Origin: Mrakia gelida
Taxonomy: Eukaryota; Basidiomycota; Tremellomycetes; Cystofilobasidiales; Mrakiaceae
DNA length: 64,000 bases
Reading direction: 5' to 3'
NCBI GenBank assembly: GCA_024345305.1
Contig: BRON01000006.1
Coordinates: forward strand, 62,001 to 126,000
Shown: one piece after another, positions 9,790-24,859 of the stretch
Numbering within the stretch: the first letter of the stretch is position 1
Layout: every line of letters begins with the position of its first letter
Made by a program: the position numbers and the translations under genes
Notes under the pieces: model-generated
Told to the model about the DNA's origin: nothing
Databases searched by the model: none
What the model saw: the letters and a program-made list of their open reading frames with translations, nothing else

Positions 9790-12332
9790 ATGCTCCTCTC
9801 GACTTTGAGGATCAGAGGGATTCTCGTTCGACTCGCAGGAGGGACTTCGAGGATCGGCCACCTCCTTCGATCCAGCTCGAGCTCACCTCTCGACAAAGTC
9901 GATCTTCGAGAACCCTCTTCACACACACCGTCTCAGTTATCCCCATCTTCTACGACCTCTGTGAGCCTCTGCATCAGTCTCGATCTTCCGTGTATAGAAG
10001 AGCTAATTTCTTCCCTGTTGTGCTGTTAAAAGTCGACTCATCCTCCTCCCCTCCCTTCCAAAACGACCTCGACGACCTCCTCCTCCCTCTCCCCTCCTTC
10101 GCAACCCCTACAACGTCCTCTCCAACCCAAACGCCGGCCTCCTCAAAACTCCTCCCCTCTTCGGACACCCCGATCCCCTCCCAATTCATCCTCTGGCGTT
10201 CGAATCACCTCCTCCACTCTCCTCAACTTCATTCGAGACCGCGAGAAGAACCCCTCGTCGCCTTCCTCGTATTCAGCAGACTTGGTCGCTGTGGACGCTG
10301 GAAAGGGATCGTTAGAGGTGACTGGTACGAGAGAGGAAGTAGAGGAACTTTCCAGGAGGTTGATGGAGGGGGCAAGCAGTTTGGAGGAAGGGGTGGGCGT
10401 CGCGGGGTGGATCTTTCGCGTCACGCAGGGAGGTCGTCGAGAGGAGGGAGTCAGAGAGTGGGTCTACCGGACGATCCAAGAGCTGGGAGAGCTGCTCCTT
10501 CGTCTTCAACCTCGCCCAAATCCGGATCCGATCCTCCATTTCCTCCTCGCCAACCAGGCTCGAGTTCGTCTCTCGTTCAACCGAAGCCAAAACCCTCTCG
10601 TCAAACTTCTCGAGGTCTACGCTCGCCTCTACACCCAAGATCGACGACAGCTCGACCCAGCGGTAGATTCACCCCCTCCGAATGTCGTTGCCGTGCTGGA
10701 AGCCCTTCGTCTCCAACACCTCGTCGCCGTTCGAGCGATTCATCAGGCGATGAAGGCGGTCGACGAGGACGTCTTCACCGTTCGGAGGTACACTTCACTG
10801 ATGGAGGCATACGACAAGGGGAAGTCATTAGAGGATGTGGAGGTGATCTGGCAGTTGATGAGGTCGGAGGGATGTGTGAGGATCAATCAAAGATCTGTTT
10901 CGGTGGTGAGTTTTCCATTTCCTCGTCGACGCGTTCTGGTTTCCTCGACGCAGAACGTTGGCTCTTCAATCGTCCTCTTCGATCCAGTACTTCGACGCTT
11001 GTGGGTTCAGGTGAGTAGAGAGCGATGCTCGTTGCTCAGAAGCGCGAAGAAGCAAGAGATACTACTGTTCTGACGCGTCGCTATCCTCTCTCCTCCTTCC
11101 AGTGGATCTCTCCCTCGAGCTCTCGCGACATGGAAGGACCTTCGATCCAGTGGATTCGAACTCAGCGAGAACAACTACCAAGCCTACCAAGAATGCCTCA
11201 ACCGATGCGGAGCGTGGGACGAACTCCTCGTCTTTCTCAGCGAGCAACAAGCTCAACACCTCCTCGACCCCACCGCCGTTCCACCCCTCACCGCTCCCGG
11301 ACTGGCATCAGCTCTCAAGCTAGCCAGGCAGCTCATCATGCACCCTCGCCATCGGAGTCTTCGCAAGGTCTGCTGGAACGAGTTCAACGATTTGAGGGCG
11401 AAGATGAAGAGGTTGGTTCCGAAGGAGACTTGGGAGGAGGTGGAGAAGATTCTGAGTTCGCCAGCTAGACACTTCGTAGACGGCGGCGTCAAGATTGGTA
11501 ACGGTAGGAGACCTGATCGAGAAAGTGAGTCTCGTCTTGAAGCTCTCCCTGCATGATCGACATGTCGAGCGAGTTCGCTCATCGTTTCCTCTTTTTCCTC
11601 TATCCTTGCCTTCCCCTAGGACTCCAGTAGGACCCTTCTTCAAGACATCGGAGGTACCTCAAGCTTCGGTTCCTCCAGGTCAGTAGCCTAACGTCTCCTG
11701 CTCCTTTGCGTTTGACCACCTTCTGATTTGGCCGTCTCTTCCCTCCGTCCAGACCGTCGTCGGACTTCAACTCGTTCGAGGACCTCTTCTTGCCTCCTCA
11801 CCTCGCGCCCGTCATCCTCACTCTTGTCCCACCAGCTCAACACTTGACCGATCAACGCTTCTTCCAGTAAGCACGACTTCCCTCGTCTCGTTATTCGATC
11901 GTCGCGCGCGTGCACCTTCTGACGCGTCTTTCATCTCATCCCTCTTCACCTCATCCAGCTATGGACCGTCCCGTCACTGTCAAGACGTCGATACACTCGC
12001 ATTATCGCCCGTTATCTTCTTCGTGACATTGAGGTTCGTTCGTTCCTTCTTCCTCCTCCTCTCCTCTCGCCTCGTCCCATCCTTCAGCGTCCATCGATCC
12101 CTCTTTCGACACTCAGCATCGACTCCCAACCGCTGACACCATCAAACCTCTTCGCTTTCAACCACGCTCTTGCTCTCTTTCTCAGCTTCGACGCACCTCG
12201 CGTTCGTGTTCGCGGGAATCGGGTCGGTGGACGGACGTCGCGTCGTCGACGGTTCGAACAGAAGACAAGTTTGCTCCTTTCGCTTTACTGCGTCGCCTCC
12301 ACAGGTGTCCCAACTCTCTGTTCACTCGGTAA
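9790..12332 (+). CDS. Pentatricopeptide-repeat protein, probably mitochondrial (family copy A)
   Basis: Probably an organelle RNA-binding or assembly factor; the helical body resembles fungal CIA84/PPR5-type proteins. The Arg/Ser-rich N-terminus (MLLSTLRIRGILVRLAG) fits a mitochondrial presequence. After intron 1 (phase 0) comes a Ser/Pro-rich linker, then a helical body (LLEVYARLYTQDRR; RAIHQAMKAVDEDVFTVRRY) with PPR units (YTSLMEAYDKGKSLEDVEVIW; then FDACGFRGSLPRALATWKDL; then ENNYQAYQECLNRCGAWDEL). The body is open to RRPDRE at 11521. Further exons to the TAA at 12330 encode a tail also conserved in copy C (FEDLFLPPHLAPVILTLV; QDVDTLALSPVIFF). The tail is out of phase with the body by the visible splice sites, so the protein may end soon after 11630. 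Copy A is the most intact of three copies. Confidence 0.65.
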
Positions 12333-12379
12333 TCTAGCTATCTAGTTAAAACCGTGAGCGTTTGAAGAAACAAAGAGAC

Positions 12380-12640
12380 GAAGGAGGATTTAACAAAATG
12401 CAAGTGAGGTTGTGGGTTGAGTTGAAGGCAGTAGCAAAGAAAGTGGAAGGGTAGGCATATGCAGATCCGAGAAAGTTTGATGTTGGGGCTGGTGGTACAG
12501 AGAAAAGAGCCACGATGATCCGAAGGGAGGTTGCGAAGTGAAGACGTCGAGGAGCTGGATGAAACGCGAACCGGCAGCGGGCGAGAGTCAATAGCGAGAA
12601 GGTAAAGAGGAAGACTGCGAAGGTCAGCACTCACAGACGA
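12380..12640 (-). repeat. Relic of the 3' end of the DUF3295 gene
   Basis: This segment is clearly similar to 60366-60715, the 3' UTR, last coding junction and last-intron region of the DUF3295 gene beside PPR copy C. Shared blocks include ATGCAAGTGAGGTTG, GTTGTGGGTTGAGTTGAA, GGCATATGCAGATCCGAGAAAG and AGACTGCGAAGG. No DUF3295 coding exon follows, so it is a duplicated fragment. Confidence 0.65.
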
Positions 12641-13000
12641 TCCCGAGGTCAAGACTGAGAGGGTCCCGAGATACAAGTCCTTGACGAAGATGCGAGGAAG
12701 AAGAGTCGAGCGTTGGGAGGGAGGCGCGACGAGCTGGAGGTTGAAGTCGAAGCGAGGAGTTGAAGAGGACCGAAGGACTGAGGATAAAGGAAGGGAAGGA
12801 GGTGAGGATTGAGCTCCTCGGACTTCTCAACAGCAGAAGGACTCACTGGAAAGGACGAGTTGAGAGGAGAGGGAGAGCGAGAATCGAGACGCAATGCGAG
12901 CTCGCTGATTCCGCACGAAGATCTGAAGAACGAAGCCGAGGAGGTCTTATCAGCCTCGTCTCTCAGACTTAGAAAAGAGAAGAAGTGCGACCGCATCTAC
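12641..13000 (-). other. Spliced 3' UTR or unassigned region downstream of the F-box pseudogene
   Basis: The minus strand shows donor and acceptor signals (GTGAGT at the F-box stop; acceptor near 12910). No convincing protein is encoded. Confidence 0.3.
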
Positions 13001-14047
13001 TCACCAAACCACATCCCCCCCAGCCGTCCTATAATCAAACTCAAACCTCGTCCCATCCCCTCTCGTCCAACTCCAACTCGACTCCACCTTGTACCTCCTA
13101 ACCATCTCTCTCCTCTCCTTAATCAACCACTTCTCAAACACCTTCAACCTCTCGTCCGAGAACCCAACGAGCGTTCCTTTGACCTTCCTGATCACGAAGT
13201 GGACGTTGAAAGGGACGTAGTTGAGGTTGACCTCCTCCCCCGCTTTCGACGAGGCCGTGATCTCAACGACGGGTCCGTCCTCGATGTCGAAGTCGTGGTA
13301 AGGCTGATTATCCTCAGATGAACGAAGGTCCTCCAGCCGATGGGAGATCCAGTAGTCGAGGGGGAAGACGAGATGAAGGGGACGAAGAGCCTCGAGCAGA
13401 TCGCGGAAGTGGATTCGTCGGTCCTGGTCGACCTCCTTCCCAAACGCTCGAAGCTCCTCCTTAAAGTCGATCCAGGCCCGCGTTTCCGTGAGGTCGTCGT
13501 TGAGCGAAGAGCCTCTGTTGTTCTTGAGGGCGGCACCTAGACCGCGATGCCGTCGAACGACGACCATCTGCGCGACGACGAGCTCCCTCTCCTCCTGTTT
13601 CTTCAAGTGACGAGCCAGTTCGGGGAGGAGCGAGGGTGGAGCGTGCTGGAAAACGAGTCGAGGGATTCCTCCGAGGGGGTAGAGGTCCATGAAGTGAAGG
13701 GTGCTCTCCTGTCGATTGGAGGGTCCGCTCTGGGAGACGGGGACGGTCGCTTCGACGACGATGCGAAGTTCTTGAAGCCACGCTCGCCTCCCTCGACCTC
13801 GTTCTCCGATGAGAAGTCCCTTCCTGGGGTCGAAGAGGGTAATCTAGTCTTGAGGTTGGGCGATGGTGACCGAGAACCAGAAGAGAGGGAGCGAGAGCTG
13901 ACGGATTCCTTTGGAGACGAGGAGGAGGTGGGAGGTCGAAGGGGTGGGAGTCGGTTCGGGTTCGGTGGTGGGAGGAGCTGGGAGGGGGAGAAAGGCGTAG
14001 CGGAGGATGCGTTCGATGACTTCTAGAGGGAGGGAGAGTGAGGACAT
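13001..14047 (-). pseudogene. F-box protein gene interrupted by an in-frame stop
   Basis: The ATG at 14047 starts MSSLSLPLEVIERILRYAF, a standard F-box, followed by LLLVSKGIRQLSLPLFWFSV. At 13844-13846 a TAG interrupts the frame. The same frame then stays open for about 280 codons (ITLFDPRKGLLIGERGRGRR; DLYPLGGIPRLVF) to a TGA at 13001-13003. A Trp codon (TGG to TAG) would give the expected QDWITLFDP. A tiny intron removing the stop is not supported by a CTGAC branch. Either the gene is newly inactivated, the stop is read through, or it is a sequence error. The terminal TGGTGAGT overlaps a splice donor; splicing there would still create a TGA. Confidence 0.65.
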
Positions 14048-14389
14048 GGTGGGAGGAGGAGGGAGGGAGGGCTGAAGTGAATGAGATCGGAGGGCTGAAC
14101 GAGAATGATTTTGGGAGCGGAGTTTTGGCTTTGAAAGGGTCGATGTTTTGGAGTTAAGTGTATATAAGTGGTGAGGTCGCTCCCGAAGGTGTCTCTGGGG
14201 AAATGAGAAGTTTTTCTCTCTAGGAGATGGTGGAGGAGAGGGTGAGAAAGGGTCTCGTTGGAATTTGGCGAGCTTCGACTTCCCTTCCTTTTCTTACCCT
14301 CCTTCCCTTCGTTGGAAGATCCCTCAACGATCACCTCACTCCCTTCACTTTCCCCTTCTCTTTCCCCTCCGCCTTCGCCTTCCCTAGGA
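14048..14389. promoter_or_regulatory. Divergent F-box/MEF1 promoter region
   Basis: About 340 bp between divergent starts. A TATATAA motif at about 14160-14167 lies roughly 225 bp upstream of the MEF1 start. Confidence 0.45.
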
Positions 14390-18468
<4,079 letters not shown>

Positions 18469-19050
18469 AGCCGAGTCTTTGCTTGCTTGATTCGTTGCTC
18501 CTTCCTCGCTCGATTTTCAACTCCAACCCCTGGGACCGAGTCTCATCCTACCTATCTTTCACTCTCGTTCACTTCTTTTGGGGCTGCCATCATCTGCATC
18601 GTTTCGTCTCGTTCTCGCTCCACTCCCTCTTCGCATCTTCTTCACCTCAGCCTGTTATCTTCCTCTGTTTTCTTTGCTTTTGCACGATCATTACGCTCCT
18701 CGGTCAGGTCTATACTAGATATGTGTCTGCCGATCCATCGCTCCCTCTTGCTTCACTCGTCGTTCTCGTCGACGCGTCCAGATTGAGCGAAGGGAGAGCA
18801 GATCCACGGGGAGGACGCAATCTTTCCCTCATTATTTTGGAGGTCGTGCCTCTCAGTCCGAAAGACGCTGGAGATAGCTTCGTAGCATCTGCTCCGCGCG
18901 AAGAAAAACTTCTTGCAGCTGTCGTCGGCAAGGAGACGACCCTCGGTCGAATCCGACGAGCCCATGAGCTCCTCCTCCTTCCCCTCACTTCGAAGCGAGT
19001 TCGATCCTATCCCCCTCCCTTTGACCCTCACTCAGCAGCAAAGCATCAAG
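18469..19050. other. Intergenic region between MEF1 and the TAP-like hydrolase
   Basis: About 580 bp with no supported coding exon; should contain the MEF1 terminator and the hydrolase promoter. One ACGCGTC copy occurs at about 18773. Confidence 0.4.
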
Positions 19051-21628
19051 ATGGAGAAACAGTCCTCGAAGCTCGATATCCCAAGACCCAACGGTGTCCC
19101 TCCCCCTCCAGCAAAGGTCAACCAACGTCTTCGGTCCTTCCTCCTCTTCTCCTCCCTCTCTTTCCTCGCCATCTGCTCCCTCCTCAAGTGCAGCAACCAA
19201 GCTCGTCTCTCCTACGGACTCGAGACTGCTGGGAGCCCTCCTCTCCTTGTGAGATTTCGCTTTCCTCTTATAGTAGAGCTTTCGGGAGAACAAGCGAGAC
19301 AAAGGAGAACGAGCTCGAGCTCACCTCGCGGATGTTCCCTTCTTCCTTCTTCAGATCACGCGTCCCAACTCTACCATCACCTGGACCATCTGTCCAGACT
19401 CAGCACCCAACGCTACCTTCTACTGTCACTTCCTCCCGCTTCCTCTCGACTACGAGGACCCAGAGTCGAAGGAGCAGGCTGTCATCGCGATGCGGATGTT
19501 TCCCTCCACCGTTGACGAAGGCGAGAGGTTGGGCTCGCTTTTCACCAACCCAGGAGGAGTGAGCTTCCTTTCCTCGACCCCTTTCCAACAGCCTAAACTG
19601 ACAGTTACTGATCGAGATCCTTTTCTTCGCCTCTTCAAAGCCTGGAGGATCAGGACACGCTTCTCTCCTTCAGAAAGGTCCTCCTCTCTCGACGATCGTT
19701 CAGGGAAAGTACGACATCGTCTCGTTCGATCCTCGAGGTATTAACATGAGCACTCCCAGAGTCAGGTGAGCACCATTTGCATCTCCTCTATACCTCCTTT
19801 ATCTTGGCTGACGATCTCGTTATCTCTTCAGCTGCCATTCAACCCAACTCGCGAGACAACTTTTCTCGACCTCTCCCGCTGGATCCCCTCCCTCCCCCCT
19901 CGACACCTACTCCCTGCCCTCTCTCCACACCAACCGAACCCTCCACACCCTCTCCACCTCGGCTCTCATCCTCACGGAGAAGTGTAGAGACGCCCTTCCC
20001 GACTCAGTCCTTCGTTCAGTCACGACCGCCAACGTCGTCCACGATCTCGACCGCATGCGAGCTGCAGTTGGAGACGACCTCCTCAAGTACTGGGGCTTCA
20101 GCTACGGAACCACTCTCGGAGCGACGTATGGGAGGATGTATCCTGGTCAGGTCGGACGTTTGGTCCTCGATGGAGTCGTCTTCGCGCCGGAGCAGTACTC
20201 GTCGCTCCTCGCCCACGGTCAATCAGCTGGCGTTTCGACCCAAGACGTGCTCGAGAAGGGTTTCCTCACCCTCTGCTCCAAAGCTGGACCTCGCCTCTGT
20301 CCCTTCTCTCCCTCTCCCTCAGCTTCCCCTGAAGAACTCTCCCACCTCCTCCGAAACCTCTCCATCTCCCTCCTCAACTCCCCACTCCCCCTCCCTCTCC
20401 TCACCCCTCCTTCGGTCCTCCTTCCCTCCGACCTCACCTCAGCGGTCTTCTCCTACCTTTACCGACCAGGGTCCTGGGCTGCTCTCGGTCTCGCTCTCAA
20501 CCAAACCCTCGAGGGAGACGGACACGCGTTGAAGAAGCTCGCCGGCGGAGTTGTCGATTGGGACTGGTCGAACGCGACGGATTTGGAGAAGGGAGAGGAA
20601 AAGTGGGGCAAGGGGAGTGGGAGAGAGCTGGGAGCGAGTGAAGGCGGAATGGCTGTTAGCTGTGGAGACGTTGTGCCGTTCGGAGGAGAGGACTTCGAGG
20701 AAGGATGGGAGGCGAAGTGGCTGGAGTGGGAGAAGGATATCGTCGGACGAGGGACGCGGCCTGGAGGGAGTGGGTGGTTCGAGGTGAGTACGAATCGCTC
20801 GCTGTCCCTCAATGGGGAGAGAGCTTGAGCTGACTTCTTCCTTCGTTCTGTTCTGCAGGGAATCGTTCGTTGCCGCCACTGGAATCTCGTCCAACCTCCT
20901 CCCCTTCGATTCGACGGCCATTGGACGATTGAAGAAGGAGCCACTCCTCCAAAGTAAGTATCTTACTTCTACCCATCTCATCGACAAACTCTCACTGACC
21001 TCTGTCCGTCATTTTCTCCAGAAACCCGATCCTCTTCGTCTCGAACGTAGGTTTTGACGACGCGTCTCTTCATTCGCCTCGTCCTTCGATCTGACTCCAT
21101 CCTGGCTGCTTTTCACTTCAGACTTACGACCCCATCACACCCATCAGCTCTGGCCGTCGCTCCGTTGAGCTTTTTGGGAAGAAGAACGCTCGTTTGCTGC
21201 AAAACAACGGCTTCGGGTAAGTCGTCGCGACTTCCTTCTTTCTTCGCGTCCCGACCTCGCGTGGCTGACTTTTTCCATCATCCCTTGTTATTCGCATCAG
21301 ACACTGCTCGACAAACCATCCTTCTCTATGTACCGCGAAGGCTGTCCGTGGTTACCTTCTGACCGGAGAGGTGAGCCGGCCTCTTTGACCTTCGTCTCGA
21401 TCGACTCGTCTTCTCGACCCCTTCTCCCTCCCTCGCTGACTCTCTTCCCCCTCCTCTCCACCACAGCTTCCTCAGGAAGGCCTCGTGTGTGAGCCCGAGG
21501 AAGGTTTCATCTTCCCCGACTCGGAGAAGGTCTCAACTTTCGAGAGCAGCTTGGAGGAAGAGGACGCGACGTTGTTCGATGCGTTGGCTGAGCTGTCGAG
21601 AGTCGGGGTAGGGATAGACGGATGGTAG
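19051..21628 (+). CDS. Serine peptidase of the TAP (tripeptidyl aminopeptidase) alpha/beta-hydrolase family
   Basis: Family S33 alpha/beta hydrolase with a C-terminal TAP-like domain; likely secreted or membrane-anchored. The ATG at 19051 gives a 26-residue basic/Pro stretch, then a membrane or signal-anchor segment (FLLFSSLSFLAICSLL). Signatures: FTNPGGPGGSG (oxyanion region, across an intron), DIVSFDPRGI, nucleophile elbow GFSYGTT (about 20095), DGVVFAPEQY, then the TAP C-terminal part with acid Asp in NTYDPITPISSG (about 21130) and catalytic His in NGFGHCS (across the intron ending 21300). The triad is therefore complete. N-glycosylation sequons support an extracytosolic location. It ends at TAG 21626-21628. 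About ten introns. Bacterial-type homologues cleave N-terminal tripeptides or esters; the substrate here is unknown. Confidence 0.85.
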
Positions 21629-21770
21629 TCTACGGCCCAAATTTAGACACGTATATCATCCTGATGGATTAGTACTCGCTCGTCGCTTGCCTTCTAGGCT
21701 TCCGCCGTCGTCGCTCGAGGTCGAAAGCAAGCACCCGTCTGCGTTCTGTTTGTTCCCACTCCGCCGTCTA

Positions 21771-21915
21771 GACGATGAAGTCGAGACGAGGATAGTTGGG
21801 CTGTTGAGCCAGGCGGCGAAGGGAACAATAGGGGAAGGTGAGATTGAACGAAGAGGAGGGAGGCAAGGGACTGTGGAAAAGCGCCGTACTTTTGAGCTTG
21901 AGCTCGAGCTCGAGC
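21771..21915 (-). repeat. Possible remnant of a fourth PPR-family promoter and start region
   Basis: Read on the minus strand, 21915-21889 has GAGCTCGAGCTCAAGCTCAAAAG. About 95 nt downstream, 21794-21771 reads TATCCTCGTCTCGACTTCAT, close to the start region of copies A and C (ATGCTTCTCTCGACTTTAT). The spacing equals that of the intact copies. The start codon and following codons are lost. Low-complexity chance similarity is possible. Confidence 0.3.
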
Positions 21916-22820
21916 GGAGTGGGAGCAGAGATGTAGGCGGTGAGGGAGAGATGGGTGCCGAAAGAGGAAGAGACAGTCCTGGTTTCTTGCCTGGAGGTTG
22001 GTAATAGGTGGAGTGGATCGAAAGGAAGGGAAAAAAGGGGAGTGCTGGGTCGTGTGGACGATGAGCGTTTGCGTTTTCTTCTCGCTCGAGAGAGCAGAGG
22101 AAGAAGACGAGAGGCCAGGGCCGAGAGAGCTGATAGATATCTCAGAAGAGTATACGAAGACTGGTAAAGCGAAACTACACTGGCCACGGTACGAGGTAAA
22201 GCATAGCAAACGTTTTCCCTCCTCGAGGGCTCCTGACTGACCAGGCGATCTTCAACGACCGCGACCGAACGTCCTGAGCGGTCGAGATCCAGGCGGGACG
22301 ATGAGGTTCTGTGCAAACGGAAGAAAGAGACGAGAAAGAAGGTTCGAAAGTCAGCATCAGAAGAGAAAGTAGATGAAGCACGAACGAGGGACGACGACGA
22401 CGACGCGTCGAGAGCGGAGGAGGAGAATCGAGAATGGGAAACGAACCTGAAGGGTGGAGATGAGTTTGATGGATCTGACGAGGTGAACGTGGCGAAGAGG
22501 GAGGTATTGGTTGTCTGAGCTTGGCGAGGTGAGCTGGATGAAAAGGAGGGATTGACTGGTCAGAAACGAACGCGTGAAGCTGGGTGGGCGGAGGGAGGTG
22601 TGTGCTCACGTTCGATAATGCTGAAGAGTTTAGCACTTGAGCCGGTAGAGAGGTTCGAGCGATGATTGGCGCGTGGGAGTTACAGCCGAGAGGAGAGGAA
22701 GGTGAGGGCGACTCGAGCTGGATTCGAGTTCCGACGACGGTTTGGAGGTGAGAGGGAAGGGAAGAAAGGTCGGATCAGGAAGCGGTTCGACGCAGGGAAG
22801 GACAACGTTGGAATAGTCAC
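21916..22820 (-). other. Region downstream of PPR copy B, possible spliced tail
   Basis: Splice-like signals occur on the minus strand (donors near 22608 and 22445, branch GCTGAC at 22351, acceptor near 22315). They could extend copy B to a stop at 22175, but I cannot align the encoded peptide with the tails of copies A and C. No independent gene is supported. Confidence 0.3.
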
Positions 22821-24730
22821 CTGAAGCAGGCAGTCCCGAGGTGCTGCCAGTCCTCCTTCGCCTCGATTGGGGAAAGATCCTACTGAGGTTCTGAGAGAAG
22901 GAAGCGAACGACGGAGGACGAAACAACGGGCGAACTGGGTCAGAGGAACGATCGTGCAGAGAGCTTCAAGGGTAGATACTCACTCTCTCGATCAGGTCTC
23001 CTCCCGTTCCCCGTCTTCGGACTCGTGGATACGGTGTACCGTTCGTTCGTCCTTAAGAGCCTCTCCGTTTCCTCCCACGTCTCCCTCGGAACCAGCCTGT
23101 TCAACTTCCTCTTCAGAGTATCGAAGTCACTCCAGTTGACCTCGCGAAGACTTCTATGGCGAGGATACATGACAATCTGACTCGCCAGCTTGATGGTCGA
23201 CGCCAATCCGGGAGCGGCAAGGGGAGGAGTGGCGGTGGGGTCGACGAGGTGTTGAGCTTGTTGTTCGGTGAGGTGGTCGAGGAGTTCGTTCCAGGCTCCG
23301 CATCGGTTGAGGCATTCTTGGTAGGCTTGGTAGTTGTTCTCGCTGAGTTCGAATCCACTTGTTCGAAGGTCCTTCCACGTAGCGAGAGCTCGAGGGAGGG
23401 AACCACTGAAAGGAGGAGGGGAAAGCGACGGGTCAGAACAGTCGTCTCCTTTGCTTCTTCGCGCTTCCGAGCGACGAACACCGCTCTCTACTCACCTGAA
23501 TCCGCAACCGTCGAAGTACTGTATCGAAGAGGACGATTGAGACGATTGAAGAGTCAGCGCTCGGCGTCGAAAAAAAGGGGACGCGTCAAAGAAGAAAGGG
23601 AAGACTCACCACCGAAACTGCTCTGTGATCGATCCCCACGCCTCCTCCAGATCTCATCAGCCCCCATACCTCCTCTACGTCCTCGAAGGACTTCCCCTTG
23701 TCGTATGCCTCCATCAGTGAAGTGTAACTCCGAACGGTGAAGACGTCCTCGTCGACCGCCTTCATCGCCTGATGAATCGCTCGAACGGCTACCAAGTGTT
23801 GGAGACGAAGGCACTCGAGTTCGGCGACGACGTCAGGAGGGGGTGCTGCTGCCGAGGGGTCGAGTCGACGTCGATCTTGGGTGTAGAGACGAGCGTAGAT
23901 CTCGAGAAGGAGGCCGAGAGGGTTCTGGTTCCGGTCGTAGAACGAGAGTCGTAGTCGAGCCTGGTTGGCGAGGAGGAGTTGAAGAAAGAGATCCGGATGT
24001 GGTCGCGGGCGGAGTCGCCGAAAAACCTCGGTGAGTTGGTGGACTGCTTCGTAGAAGAGAACTTTGACTCCCTCCTCTCGACGACCGTCCTGCGTGACGC
24101 GAAGAATCCAACTCGCGACGTCCACCCCTTCCTCCAAACCGCTTGCCGTCTCCATCAACCTTCTGGTAAACTCCTCTACTTCCTCTCTCGTGCCAGTCAC
24201 TGCCAACGATCCATTTCCAGCAACCAGTGCGACCAGATCCGCCGAAGCAGGACGAGGCGACGAGGGGTTCTTCTCGCGGTCTCGAAGGAGGAGAGGAAGA
24301 AGGAGGAAGTGATGTAGGGAGTTGAGGTTCGCCGGTATGGAGCTCGGATGTGGCGAGGAAGGGGTGAGGGTCTCAGATTGGGTTTGTGATGGGGAGGAGG
24401 TTGGAGAGAGTTTTGTTGGGGGAAAGGAAGGGGGGAGGAGGTCGTCGTCGTTTTGTAATCGAGCAGGGGAGGAGGAGTGGCCTTTCAAGAGCGCAAAAAG
24501 AGTAGCGGGAGTGAGCTTCCTTGAATGCGATCAGTGCCGAGACTGATAGAGAGGCTTACAGAAGTTGGATCGTATGAGAAGAACTGAGACGACGTGTGCG
24601 GAGGAGGGTCCCGAAGATCGACTTTGTCGAGAGGTGAGCTCGACTTGAATCGAAGGAGGTCTCCGATCCTCGTCCTTCCTCCTGCCAGTTGAGCGAGGGT
24701 CCTTCTAGACGAAGGATTAGAGATGAGCAT
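22821..24730 (-). pseudogene. PPR protein gene copy B, apparently frameshifted
   Basis: Second member of the PPR family. Exon 1 (MLISNPSSRRTLAQLAGGRT) and its phase-0 donor match copies A and C. Exon 2 begins in the A-like frame (ATPPPLLDYKTTTTSS). Relative to A, one base is missing just before the conserved DREKNPSS block at about 24275; the helical PPR body (ADLVALVAGNGS; LLLEIYARLYTQDRR; YTSLMEAYDKGKSFEDVEEVW) continues in another frame. The body is otherwise open through GNGRRPDRE at about 22990 and keeps the family introns. Either it is a young pseudogene, the N-terminal intron is spliced differently, or there is a sequence error. The next exon, to 22821, has no clear end. Confidence 0.55.
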
Positions 24731-24826
24731 TGCTGAGGTCTTGATCCAGGCAGCGCGGGTTGAAAGGGGACGGAAGAAGAAGATGGACGAGGGTGAGGGA
24801 TGGCAGAGAAGAAAGAGGAAGGAGCG

Positions 24827-24850
24827 TCGACTTTTTGAGCTCGAGCTCGC
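24827..24850 (-). promoter_or_regulatory. Conserved promoter element of the PPR family, copy B
   Basis: On the minus strand the string GAGCTCGAGCTCAAAAAGTC lies about 97 nt upstream of the copy B start at 24730, matching copies A and C. Confidence 0.5.
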
Positions 24851-24859
24851 ACGGACTTC

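Noticed and set aside
9640..12640. Mobile element carrying the PPR gene
   Set aside because: No transposase, reverse transcriptase, terminal repeats or target-site duplications seen; segmental duplication fits better.
21694..22316. Long minus-strand frames between the hydrolase and PPR copy B
   Set aside because: Low-complexity Ser/Leu-rich translation without domain or homologous copy; better explained as UTR plus a possible duplication relic.
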